Origin: Candidatus Profundicultor aquiphilus
GTDB taxonomy: Bacteria; Atribacterota; Atribacteria; Atribacterales; Caldatribacteriaceae
Reading direction: 5' to 3'
Length of the DNA stretch: 6,646 nucleotides
Assembly: GCA_013314795.1 (NCBI GenBank)
Contig: JABUEZ010000118.1
Span: 1-6,646, forward strand
Shown: in pieces, positions 1 through 6,646 of the stretch
How positions within the stretch are numbered: the stretch's first letter is position 1
Layout: each line of letters opens with the position of its first letter
Made by a program: the position numbers and the translations under genes
Notes under the pieces: model-generated
Told to the model about the DNA's origin: nothing
Seen by the model: the letters and a program-made list of their open reading frames with translations, nothing else
Database searches by the model: none

Positions 1-989
1 ACGAGCAGATACCCTTTCAAGAAGTGATGTACAAACTGAAAAAAGCCCTGGGAACAAAGAATGACTTAGTTCTGTGGCCAGGAGATAAAAACACCACCTT
101 AGAAAAAGTGACGGTTGGTTGCTTTCCGCCGGGAGAGACACTCCTTGTGCCCATTATGGGGGAAGACGGCGACCAGTGGGCGAGCGTTGCTGAACATGCA
201 GGGTTTGAGGTCATTCGCCTGGGTAGCGAATGGGGAGAAACAATAAGAGGAGAAGACCTCGAACTCCTTTTGAGAAATATGAATGAAAAAAGCGTCAAGG
301 GAATTCTTCTGACTGCCCATGAAACCTCGACGGGAGTCGTGGTAGATGTTGAACCGATCGCGAAAAAGTGTCGAGAAAAAGGAATCGCGTGTATTGTTTC
401 AGCCTGGGACATCCTGGGAGCAATAGGACTGGCCATGGACGACTGGAATGTGGATTTGTTGGTAACGGAGGTACTCGAAGAGGTGTGCCTGGTAAGTGCA
501 GGCCCAAAAGCCTGGAGATGTTTGCAGAAGATCGACGACTTGAAGCGTTCTCCAGGTGAGCAAAACCGTTCCAAAGATCAATTATCGCTCCGACTCCTTG
601 ATTCGATCGGAAGGATACTCGAAGTAAATCTTCCTAAAGAATATGAGAAGATCAAAAAAACTATCCGGGCAGGAATACAAACCATGGGGTTGGAACTTCT
701 GGTTAAAGGAGACGAAATTGCTTCGCCGGTTTTTACCACGGTTCGCCTTCCCGGGGGTGTAGATGTTGACCGGGTGCTTGATGGAATCGCTGAACAAGGC
801 GTTGGAGGTGTGAGTCGATTGAAACGAAAGGAAAATCAGATTATCCGTGTCGACCACCGGGAATGCCGAAATCTGGAACTCATCTTGTCCCTGTGTCGGG
901 CGCTGGGGATAGCGGTATCAAATCAGGGGATCCCTCTCCAGATTCAAGAGGGAATAAATAGAGCCCAGGAGGTGTATTACAGTGAATAA
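1..989 (+). CDS. Class V aminotransferase homologue (AGT/SerC-like), 5' partial, probable pseudoenzyme
   Basis: The frame is open from the left edge with no stop, so the true start lies upstream. GTG 24 and ATG 27 have no ribosome binding site and fall inside the conserved domain. Numbering from GTG 24 as residue 1, the sequence follows the alanine/serine-glyoxylate aminotransferase pattern: a pre-loop segment ending GTKNDLV (10-16), the HETSTG motif (99-104), a MDDWNVDLLVT stretch (138-148) and a family-typical C-terminus ending in AQEVYYSE. Roughly 30-40 N-terminal residues are missing. The catalytic residues look lost. The SGTGA-type phosphate loop reads WPGDKN (18-23), the Asp that contacts the PLP pyridine nitrogen aligns with Ser126, and the SQK Schiff-base Lys aligns with Glu152. 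The segment after that Lys is also several residues short. The frame is intact, overlaps serA by 8 bp and shows no decay, so a structural, regulatory or heterodimeric role is more likely than a dead gene. Family is confident; lack of activity is inferred from a manual alignment. Confidence 0.85.
   Translation, partial: EQIPFQEVMYKLKKALGTKNDLVLWPGDKNTTLEKVTVGCFPPGETLLVPIMGEDGDQWASVAEHAGFEVIRLGSEWGETIRGEDLELLLRNMNEKSVKGILLTAHETSTGVVVDVEPIAKKCREKGIACIVSAWDILGAIGLAMDDWNVDLLVTEVLEEVCLVSAGPKAWRCLQKIDDLKRSPGEQNRSKDQLSLRLLDSIGRILEVNLPKEYEKIKKTIRAGIQTMGLELLVKGDEIASPVFTTVRLPGGVDVDRVLDGIAEQGVGGVSRLKRKENQIIRVDHRECRNLELILSLCRALGIAVSNQGIPLQIQEGINRAQEVYYSE
967..973 (+). promoter_or_regulatory. Ribosome binding site setting the GTG start of serA
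   Basis: AGGAGGT lies 8 bases before GTG 982, inside the last codons of the preceding gene. It supports GTG 982 as the serA start and translational coupling across the 8-bp overlap (982-989). Confidence 0.8.
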
Positions 990-1935
990 GGAGGAAATTC
1001 GTATTCTGTGTGCCCACGGTGTGCCAGAGGATATGGTGAAGCGATTCACTGAAGAAATTGGTCCGGTCGAAGTCCTTCCTTCCGATGATGAAGCGGATAT
1101 CATTCGTGCCATCCAGGATAAACACGTCTTTGTAGTCCGTTCCAAACCCAAAGTTACTGCAAACGTGGTGATGAACGCCCCTAACCTTAAGGTGGTGGCT
1201 CGCCCTGGAGTGGGAACGGACAATATCGATAAAAAAGCCTGCGAAGCGCGAGGCGTTCAGGTTATCAATTCCCCGGAAGCGTCGGCGTCGAGTGTGGCGG
1301 AACTCACGGTGGGTTTAGCGATTGCGTTACTACGGCATGTTTATCCTTCCTGCTACCTTTTAAAGGAAGGACAGTGGGCAAAAAATAAATACACCGGTAA
1401 AACCGTGGAGGGAAAAACCTGGGGAATCATCGGTTTTGGAGGCATTGGCCGGAGAGTGGCTGAAATCGTCAAGGCTCTGCACGCAGAAGTGATCGCCTAT
1501 GACCCCTATGTGAAGGACGAAGAATTCACCGGTAAAGGCGTCAAAAGAGCCATGCGCCTGGATGAATTGCTGGAGAAGAGCGATATCATTTCACTCCACG
1601 TGGTGCTGAACAAAGACACTGAAGGGCTGATTTCCGAAGAGGCCATCCAGAAGATGAAAAAGGGAGCCTACCTCATCAACACTTCTCGAGGGAAAGTGGT
1701 CAACCAGGAAGCGTTGTTGCGGGCACTTGATGAAGGACACCTGGCAGGAGCAGCGCTTGATGTCTACGATACTGAACCGCCGACTGATGTAAGCTGCCTG
1801 CGGAAAGAGAACTTGATCTGCACACCCCACATCGGAGGAAGCACCGAAGAGGCTTTTGTGAATGCCACCGAGATTTTGATCAACAAATTGAAGGCCATTT
1901 TTCGGCTTGGAGAGGGAGTGCCAATCGGGTATTAG
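982..1935 (+). CDS. serA: D-3-phosphoglycerate dehydrogenase-type D-2-hydroxyacid dehydrogenase
   Basis: Predicted to oxidise 3-phosphoglycerate to 3-phosphohydroxypyruvate with NAD, the first step of phosphorylated serine synthesis, in the cytoplasm. The 317 residues hold a split substrate domain (VARPGVGTDNID near residues 73-84) around a Rossmann domain with GFGGIG (151-156) and Asp174 at the end of the second beta strand, which favours NAD over NADP. The catalytic triad is visible as Arg236 (NTSRG), Glu265 (DTEPP) and His283 (PHIGG). It is the short form: the chain ends right after the nucleotide and substrate domains, with no ACT or ASB domain, so classical serine feedback through an ACT domain is not expected. 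It starts at GTG 982 with a strong ribosome binding site and overlaps the aminotransferase homologue, a pairing typical of serine synthesis. Archease follows 8 bp after the stop. A related activity such as hydroxypyruvate or glyoxylate reductase cannot be excluded from sequence alone. Confidence 0.9.
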   Translation: MNKEEIRILCAHGVPEDMVKRFTEEIGPVEVLPSDDEADIIRAIQDKHVFVVRSKPKVTANVVMNAPNLKVVARPGVGTDNIDKKACEARGVQVINSPEASASSVAELTVGLAIALLRHVYPSCYLLKEGQWAKNKYTGKTVEGKTWGIIGFGGIGRRVAEIVKALHAEVIAYDPYVKDEEFTGKGVKRAMRLDELLEKSDIISLHVVLNKDTEGLISEEAIQKMKKGAYLINTSRGKVVNQEALLRALDEGHLAGAALDVYDTEPPTDVSCLRKENLICTPHIGGSTEEAFVNATEILINKLKAIFRLGEGVPIGY

Positions 1936-1943
1936 GAGGAATT

Positions 1944-2363
1944 ATGAAACCATTTGAAATCCTTGACCATACCGCCGATGTAGGCCTTGTAGCCTGGGGA
2001 GAAACGCTCGAAGCGCTCTTTGCCAATGCTGCCATGGGAATGTTTTCTCTCATCAGCGAGTTAAAAAATGTGGAATGTCACACCACGGTAACCGTCGAAG
2101 TCAAGGGGAACGACTACGAAGACCTTCTGGTGACCTGGCTCAATGAGTTGCTGTATCTTTTCGAAGCTGAAGGGTACCTCCTTAAGTGCTTTGAAATCGA
2201 AGAATTGGGGCAGTACTATCTGAGAGCAAGGGTTTCTGGAGAACCGGTTGACCAGGAGCGACATACCATCCAGCGGGTGGTCAAGGCCTGTACCTACTAT
2301 GAGGTCAAAGTCGAGGAGGTTCACCCTCAGCTTTTCCGAGCCCAGGTTTATTTTGATATCTGA
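1944..2363 (+). CDS. Archease, RtcB-activating protein
   Basis: Archease is a small cofactor protein that speeds guanylylation of the RtcB RNA ligase and lets it turn over repeatedly. It also helps RtcB use other nucleotide cofactors in some species. The 139-residue length is typical. The N-terminal signature FEILDHTAD (4-12) is present, including Asp12 of the conserved metal-binding pocket. The central TWLNELLYLFE segment (64-74), the VKACTYYEV stretch with its conserved Lys (113-121) and the extreme C-terminal FDI with Asp138 are all family hallmarks. ATG 1944 is preceded by AGGAGGA (1934-1940), which overlaps the serA stop region and leaves a short spacer of about 4 bases. Its partner rtcB starts 23 bp downstream, the arrangement in which this pair is commonly found. 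No odd residues were seen. Confidence 0.93.
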   Translation: MKPFEILDHTADVGLVAWGETLEALFANAAMGMFSLISELKNVECHTTVTVEVKGNDYEDLLVTWLNELLYLFEAEGYLLKCFEIEELGQYYLRARVSGEPVDQERHTIQRVVKACTYYEVKVEEVHPQLFRAQVYFDI

Positions 2364-2386
2364 TCGGTTTGGGAGGATGAAGAAAT

Positions 2387-3847
2387 ATGGCTGAGGTATG
2401 GAGCGGACCGTTACGGAAACTCGACAACTGGCGCTGGGTCATTCCCCGGGAGTACAAAAAGGGAATGCTGGTCGAGGGAATCATCTATGCCAGCGAGCGG
2501 ATGACCCAGTCCATTCGGAAAGACCAGGCCCCGGAGCAGGTGGCCAATGTGGCGTGTTTACCTGGCATCGTGGGGCGGTCAATGGCTATGCCCGATATTC
2601 ACTGGGGTTATGGTTTTCCCATCGGGGGCGTGGCTGCAACGGATATTGAGGCAGGAGGGGTGATTTCCCCGGGAGGCGTGGGTTTTGACATCAACTGCGG
2701 AGTGCGGCTGATCAAAACCAATCTCACCGAAGAGGAAGTAAAGCCCCATCTTGAGAAGCTTCTCCCGGTTCTCTTCCGGAACATTCCCTCCGGAGTGGGT
2801 TCGGAAGGGAGGATTTCCTTCAGTGTGAGTGACCTCAAAAAAGCGATGCGGGAGGGAGCTCGGTTCATGATCAAAAGGGGATTTGGGTTCCCCGAAGACG
2901 AAGAGTATATCGAAGAGCGGGGTGCCATGGAGGGAGCCGACCCGGAAGTGGTGAGTGCCAAAGCCATGGAGCGAGGGAAGGGGCAGCTCGGGACTCTCGG
3001 TTCTGGAAACCATTTCCTGGAAATCGAAGTGGTCGAGAGGGTTTTTCGGCCTGATATCGCCGAAATCTTTGGTCTTTTCTCGGGACAGGTGCTCATCATG
3101 GTTCATACCGGTTCCCGGGGGTTTGGACACCAGGTCTGCACCGATGCCTTGCAAACTATGCAGAACGCTATGAACCGCTACGGCATCAAGGTCCCCGATC
3201 GACAACTTGCCTGTGCCCCATTCCAATCCCCCGAAGGACAGGAGTATTTTGCCGCCATGGCCTGCGCGGCCAACTTTGCCTGGGCCAACCGACAGCTTAT
3301 TACTCACTGGGTACGAGAATCTTTTGAGGAGGTATTCAAAAAATCGGCCCGGGATCTGGGAATTGAAGTCCTCTATGATGTAGCCCATAACATTGCCAAG
3401 GTGGAAGAACACGAAGTGGAAGGGAAAAAGAAAAAGCTCTGTGTACACCGCAAGGGTGCGACGAGAGCCTTCGGCGCAAAGCGTCCGGAAGTCCCCGGAC
3501 GCTACCGCAGCGTGGGACAACCCGTGCTCATTCCAGGGGACATGGGAACCGGCTCGTATGTGCTTTTGGGAACGGAACTCGCCATGCAGGAAACTTTTGG
3601 CTCCACCTGCCATGGAGCAGGACGGGTAATGAGTCGCTCGGAAGCCGACCGCACCTCCCGGGGAAGAAACATTACCGAAGAACTCAAAGAGAAAGGGGTC
3701 CTGGTCATGGCAGAGAGCAAAGCCACCTTGCGGGAGGAAATCCCCGAAGCATATAAAGACGTGAACGACGTGGTACAGGTGGTGGAAGAGGCGGGAATCT
3801 CCAAAAGGGTGGTCTATGCCAGGCCTTTAGCAGTCATGAAAGGGTAA
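2387..3847 (+). CDS. rtcB: RNA-splicing (tRNA) ligase RtcB
   Basis: RtcB is a GTP- and Mn-dependent ligase that joins RNA 3'-phosphate or 2',3'-cyclic phosphate ends to 5'-OH ends through a guanylylated histidine, acting in tRNA splicing and RNA repair. At 486 residues this is the usual length for the long, archaeal-like form, with no intein. All catalytic residues are visible: Asp101 and Cys104 in GFDINCGVR, His209 in GSGNHFLE, His240 in MVHTGSRG and His334 in DVAHN as metal ligands, and His409 in CHGAGR as the expected GMP-linked nucleophile. The HRKGATRAF segment (354-362) of the nucleotide-binding region is also intact. ATG 2387 follows GGGAGGA (2371-2377) at a spacing of 9. It sits directly after archease in the operon, so the two are almost certainly co-expressed. 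Bacteria with RtcB usually use it for repair of broken RNA, since protein-spliced tRNA introns are rare there. The tRNA substrate is not known from this sequence. Confidence 0.96.
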   Translation: MAEVWSGPLRKLDNWRWVIPREYKKGMLVEGIIYASERMTQSIRKDQAPEQVANVACLPGIVGRSMAMPDIHWGYGFPIGGVAATDIEAGGVISPGGVGFDINCGVRLIKTNLTEEEVKPHLEKLLPVLFRNIPSGVGSEGRISFSVSDLKKAMREGARFMIKRGFGFPEDEEYIEERGAMEGADPEVVSAKAMERGKGQLGTLGSGNHFLEIEVVERVFRPDIAEIFGLFSGQVLIMVHTGSRGFGHQVCTDALQTMQNAMNRYGIKVPDRQLACAPFQSPEGQEYFAAMACAANFAWANRQLITHWVRESFEEVFKKSARDLGIEVLYDVAHNIAKVEEHEVEGKKKKLCVHRKGATRAFGAKRPEVPGRYRSVGQPVLIPGDMGTGSYVLLGTELAMQETFGSTCHGAGRVMSRSEADRTSRGRNITEELKEKGVLVMAESKATLREEIPEAYKDVNDVVQVVEEAGISKRVVYARPLAVMKG

Positions 3848-3882
3848 AGGAGTCTAAACTAAATTATTGCAGGAGGAAAATC

Positions 3883-5169
3883 ATGCTTGACTGGAAATGG
3901 GTTCGAGAAAATAAAGACAGGGTCAAAGAAGCTCTGCAAAAAAGAAATATGGATGAAAATTTTCTCGAGGAACTGTTTGGGATTGACGAAAACCGGCGCG
4001 CTTTGCAAAAAGAAGTCGACGAGCTGAAAAGTCGAAAAAATCAGCTTTCCAAGAATGTGGGGATGTGGAAAAAAGAGGGCAAAGACATTCAGTCCCTCCT
4101 TGAAGAAATCGAGGACATATCCGAAAAAATCGAAACTCTGGATGAAAAACTGAAAGAGGCAGAAAAAATCTGGGAGGAGAAGCTCCTCTTTTTGCCCAAC
4201 ATTCCTCATCATACTGTCCCGGTGGGTAAAAGTGAAGAAGATAACCCAGAGATCCGGCGGTGGGGAACACCACGGCAATTTGACTTTTCACCCCGTGCGC
4301 ATTTTGAAATTGGGGAAGAACTGGGAATCCTCGACTTTGAACGGGGAGCTAAAATCGCTTCCTCACGATTTACGGTCCTCAAAAGGGCCGGGGCGCTTCT
4401 TGAACGAGCCCTTATCAATTTTATGCTCGACCTTCACACCCGGGAACACCATTACACCGAAGTCTTTACCCCGTTTCTCGTCAACACCAGAACCATGACC
4501 GGAACCGGACAACTTCCTAAATTCTACGATGACCTCTACCACTGCCAGGACGATTTACACCTGATTCCCACCGCCGAAGTCCCGGTCACCAATCTCCATG
4601 CCGGAGAAATCCTCTCTGAAGAAGACCTTCCTCTTTACTATGTCGCCTACAGTGCTTGCTTTAGGAGAGAAGCCGGTTCCTACGGCAAAGACGTGCGGGG
4701 GCTCATCCGTCAGCACCAGTTCAACAAAGTTGAACTGGTGAAATTTGCCCATCCCGAGCGCTCTTATGAGGAACTGGAAACCCTGGTCCATGATGCCGAG
4801 CGGGTCCTGCAGCTCCTCGGACTTCCCTACCGGGTGGTGGCACTCTGCACCGCAGATCTTGGTTTTTCGGCGGCCAAAACCTACGATATCGAAGTCTGGA
4901 TTCCCTCCCAGGGACGATATCGGGAAATCTCTTCCTGCAGTAATTTTGAAGATTTCCAGGCCCGAAGGGCGAACATCCGTTTTCGTACCGCCGGAGGAAA
5001 AATCGCCTATGTCCATACCCTCAATGGCTCAGGTCTGGCGGTGGGAAGGACGCTGGTGGCCATTCTTGAAAATTACCAGGAAAAAGACGGCACAGTGGTG
5101 ATTCCCGAAGCGTTGCGCCCCTATATGCATGGGTTAGATCGGATCATTCCCTCAATTGAGGTGCGGTGA
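3883..5169 (+). CDS. serS: Seryl-tRNA synthetase
   Basis: Charges tRNA-Ser (and tRNA-Sec where present) with serine using ATP, in the cytoplasm. It is a class II synthetase of 428 residues, a normal bacterial length. The N-terminal region (about 30-100) is a charged helical pair forming the antiparallel coiled-coil arm that grips the long variable arm of tRNA-Ser. The catalytic core follows: the TAE serine-binding loop (230-232), motif 2 FRREAGSYGKDVRGLIRQHQF (starting at 260, with FRxE Arg261 and Glu263) and motif 3 around NGSGLAVGR with Arg389. The C-terminal LRPYMHG is typical. ATG 3883 is preceded by AGGAGG (3871-3876), after a 35-bp gap that holds no terminator or T-box leader that I can see. 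The stop overlaps the next start in TGATG. Lying downstream of serA, it links serine supply to serine use. A perfect inverted repeat is embedded in the motif 2 coding region. Confidence 0.97.
   Translation: MLDWKWVRENKDRVKEALQKRNMDENFLEELFGIDENRRALQKEVDELKSRKNQLSKNVGMWKKEGKDIQSLLEEIEDISEKIETLDEKLKEAEKIWEEKLLFLPNIPHHTVPVGKSEEDNPEIRRWGTPRQFDFSPRAHFEIGEELGILDFERGAKIASSRFTVLKRAGALLERALINFMLDLHTREHHYTEVFTPFLVNTRTMTGTGQLPKFYDDLYHCQDDLHLIPTAEVPVTNLHAGEILSEEDLPLYYVAYSACFRREAGSYGKDVRGLIRQHQFNKVELVKFAHPERSYEELETLVHDAERVLQLLGLPYRVVALCTADLGFSAAKTYDIEVWIPSQGRYREISSCSNFEDFQARRANIRFRTAGGKIAYVHTLNGSGLAVGRTLVAILENYQEKDGTVVIPEALRPYMHGLDRIIPSIEVR
4714..4740. repeat. Perfect 12-bp inverted repeat with 3-nt loop inside serS
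   Basis: CACCAGTTCAAC (4714-4725), a 3-base AAA loop, then its exact reverse complement GTTGAACTGGTG (4729-4740). It encodes the conserved motif 2 residues HQFNKVELV. Pairing stops at both outer ends. The residues are forced by the enzyme, but the exact symmetry depends on codon choice. There is no T-tract after it, so it is not a standard terminator. Confidence 0.85.
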
Positions 5170-6281
5170 TGGAAAGAAAAGGTGTGGGCATCGTTGGTTT
5201 TGGTTTCATTGGTCGGATTCATGCTCTGGCCCTTTCTGTGTTACCCTACGCCTTTCGTGAGCTCCCCTTCCTTCCCGAAATCCGGGGAATTTGCACCTCA
5301 CGTCCAGAAACAGCCCAAAAGGTGCAGGAAGAAACCGGCATTGAAGCAACCGCTTCACTTGATGAACTCTTAGATAGGAAAGATATCCAAATGATAGTGG
5401 TGGCGCTTCCCAACGCCGGACACAAACTCGTGGTGGAAAAGGCCGCCCGTGCCGGAAAGGCGATCTATTGTGATAAACCTCTTGCTCTCAATCTCGAAGA
5501 AGCACTCGCCATGGAAAAAGTGGTCAAGGAGACTCGAGTTCCTTTTGGAATGGCCTTTCAGAACCGTTTTGTTCCTGCCATAGAGAAAGCTAAGGAACTC
5601 CTTGCCGAAGGGAAAATCGGCCGGATTTTCCGGGCGCGATTTTTGTATCTCCATTCCGGGTATGTGGACCCGGCACGCCCGATGAGCTGGCGGCTTAAAA
5701 AGGACCTTTCCGGCGGCGGCGCCCTGTGGGACCTGGGGTCGCACCTGGTGGATTTAGTGCGTTTTCTCCTTGGAGAACCAGAAATCGTATCCGCCCGAGG
5801 ACGAACACTTATCACCGAAAGGCCGGTTGCTCCAGGTTCAAAGGAGAAAGAACCGGTCGAAGTCGATGACTGGTCGCTCATCCATTTTACCCTCCCCGAT
5901 GGGGCAGAAGGAACCATAGAAAGTAGCCGTTTCGCCACCGGAAGCTGCGACGAAATCCGGATTGAAATCGAGGGAAGCAAAGGCGCCCTCCGCTACAACT
6001 CCATGCAACCGAATTTCCTGGCGTTCTACGATCTTACCGACCCTGCTCTACCGGTAGGGGGTCTGCGAGGCTTTAAGGAGATCGAAACCGTGGCGCAATT
6101 CCCTCACCCGTATGCCCTTCCGGGAAAATTCGCCTTTGGCTGGATCAACGCCCATGTGGCCTGCATGCACGATTTTATTCTGCGGTGGGGCGGTCAGGAA
6201 AGTAAAGGAGCAACCATCGAAGACGGAGTCAAAGTCCAGGCATTTTTAGAAGAAGCATACCGGGTAATGGGGTGGAAATAA
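5169..6281 (+). CDS. Gfo/Idh/MocA-family NAD(P)-dependent oxidoreductase
   Basis: A sugar, inositol or related polyol dehydrogenase of unknown substrate, expected in the cytoplasm. With ATG 5169 as residue 1 the protein has 370 residues, usual for the family. The N-terminal Rossmann fold has GFGFIG (10-15). The second half has the family's catalytic lysine in a DKPL motif (Lys103; most members have EKP). The GGGALWDLGSHLVD segment (182-195) supplies the conserved Asp188 and His192 of the active site. The C-terminal dimerisation beta sheet is complete. ATG 5169 shares one base with the serS stop (TGATG) and is preceded by GAGGTG (5158-5163). An in-frame GTG at 5166 would add one residue but sits too close to that site. 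It is the last gene of the operon. Family assignment is firm; substrate cannot be told, and nothing in the neighbouring serine and RNA genes fixes it. Confidence 0.92.
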   Translation: MERKGVGIVGFGFIGRIHALALSVLPYAFRELPFLPEIRGICTSRPETAQKVQEETGIEATASLDELLDRKDIQMIVVALPNAGHKLVVEKAARAGKAIYCDKPLALNLEEALAMEKVVKETRVPFGMAFQNRFVPAIEKAKELLAEGKIGRIFRARFLYLHSGYVDPARPMSWRLKKDLSGGGALWDLGSHLVDLVRFLLGEPEIVSARGRTLITERPVAPGSKEKEPVEVDDWSLIHFTLPDGAEGTIESSRFATGSCDEIRIEIEGSKGALRYNSMQPNFLAFYDLTDPALPVGGLRGFKEIETVAQFPHPYALPGKFAFGWINAHVACMHDFILRWGGQESKGATIEDGVKVQAFLEEAYRVMGWK

Positions 6282-6294
6282 CCGCGTGGCCCCC

Positions 6295-6646
6295 TTATCC
6301 AGAAACCCTCGGGAGGCTAACCAGGAAACGTTCAAGGTCCAGCCGGAACGTTTCCTTGAGTTTTTGAGCATCGTCAAGAACTATGGCGATTTTCCGTTTA
6401 TCCAGCTCATACCCATAGGCGTGCCGGAAAAAATGTCTGAAGCTTTTTAAGTTATTGAGGAGCTTAAAACTTTCCTCAGAAATCAGAGCCGGCCGAATCC
6501 CTTCGATGAAAAGCGTCATTCTCTTGAGCAGTTCTGTATGGTACTTCCTTTGGTCATCGATAGTGTTTTCAAAAAAACCGGCTACAATTCTGAAAAGGTC
6601 TTCATAAGCACAGTAAAGGTTATGAAGTTGATAAGCAAGGCTCTCC
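6295..6646 (-). CDS. HepT-like HEPN ribonuclease toxin, N-terminus outside window
   Basis: The - strand frame is open from the right edge down to a TAA at 6295-6297, giving 116 visible residues. The only methionine start, at 6519, is internal: the upstream residues (reading LYCAYEDLFRIVAGFFEN) are helical and typical of the family, so the real start lies beyond the window. The key motif is RHFFRHAYG, an exact RX4HXY (Arg codon 6436-6438, Tyr codon 6415-6417). In HepT toxins this is the RNase active site, and its tyrosine is AMPylated by the MntA nucleotidyltransferase antitoxin. The preceding RPALISEES and the following DLERFL also match HepT-like proteins. It is expected to cut RNA, leaving 2',3'-cyclic phosphate ends. 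It converges with the oxidoreductase gene, with only 13 bp between stops. The MNT partner would be expected next to it, past 6646. An antitoxin-free HEPN domain protein is the alternative. Confidence 0.8.
   Translation of the reverse strand, partial: ESLAYQLHNLYCAYEDLFRIVAGFFENTIDDQRKYHTELLKRMTLFIEGIRPALISEESFKLLNNLKSFRHFFRHAYGYELDKRKIAIVLDDAQKLKETFRLDLERFLVSLPRVSG
6323..6356 (+). terminator. 11-bp inverted repeat, possible weak terminator of the + strand operon
   Basis: AGGAAACGTTC (6323-6333) and its exact reverse complement GAACGTTTCCT (6346-6356) flank a 12-base spacer, part of which (GGT/GCC) can extend the pairing. Read on the + strand, a short TTTTT run (6361-6365) follows four bases later. 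No other hairpin lies in the 13 bp between the convergent stops, so this could end transcription of the + strand operon from within the HepT-like gene. The T-run is short and offset, and the repeat falls in coding sequence (KETFRLDLERFL on the - strand), so it may be incidental. Confidence 0.35.

Noticed and set aside
17..574. A 185-residue - strand frame opposite the first gene
   Set aside because: It lies antisense to the conserved aminotransferase-like frame. The translation is Ser/Pro-rich low-information sequence typical of shadow frames.
2579..3613. A 344-residue open frame on the - strand opposite rtcB
   Set aside because: It is wholly antisense to an unmistakable rtcB with all catalytic residues. 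Its translation shows no recognisable domain and no ribosome binding site context, so it is a codon-composition shadow.
3848..3882. Possible T-box or other serine-responsive leader before serS
   Set aside because: Only 35 bp separate rtcB and serS, far too short for a T-box, and no hairpin or specifier structure is visible.
6295..6519. A stand-alone 74-residue hypothetical protein starting at the 6519 methionine
   Set aside because: The frame stays open to the window edge and the upstream residues fit the HepT-like family, so this Met is internal to a longer gene.

Overview
The window is one densely packed bacterial operon of six genes on the + strand, followed by one converging gene on the - strand that runs off the right edge. 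In order, the + strand carries: a class V aminotransferase homologue (5' partial), a D-3-phosphoglycerate dehydrogenase-type enzyme (serA), archease, the tRNA ligase RtcB, seryl-tRNA synthetase (serS), and a Gfo/Idh/MocA-family NAD(P) oxidoreductase. Gaps between them run from an 8-bp overlap to about 35 bp, and most starts have a clear AGGAGG-type ribosome binding site. I see no promoter, RNA gene, insertion sequence or CRISPR array.

Organism: the bacterial-type RtcB/archease pair, strong Shine-Dalgarno sites, moderate GC content and proteins rich in Glu, Lys and Arg suggest a bacterium, perhaps an anaerobic or thermophilic deep-branching one (Atribacterota, Thermotogota or Synergistota-like). 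This is inference from general character. No sequence here fixes the phylum.

Functional themes: (1) Serine metabolism. The aminotransferase homologue and serA are translationally coupled, as expected for the phosphoserine or hydroxypyruvate/glyoxylate routes, and serS consumes serine further along the same unit. (2) RNA repair and splicing. Archease activates RtcB, which joins 3'-phosphate or 2',3'-cyclic-phosphate ends to 5'-OH ends. (3) A Gfo/Idh/MocA oxidoreductase of unknown substrate closes the operon.

The most unusual gene is the first. Its fold-level signature, including an HETSTG motif and the family's C-terminal end, is kept. The PLP phosphate-binding loop, the pyridine-contacting Asp and the Schiff-base Lys all appear to be replaced, so it looks like an intact but non-catalytic aminotransferase pseudoenzyme.

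The right end (6282-6646) is not empty. A - strand frame open from the right edge to 6295 encodes the C-terminal ~116 residues of a HepT-like HEPN ribonuclease toxin with a complete RX4HXY motif. Its antitoxin would be expected just outside the window. Two perfect inverted repeats were found, one inside serS and one inside the 3' end of the HepT-like gene. The second may act as a weak terminator for the + strand operon.
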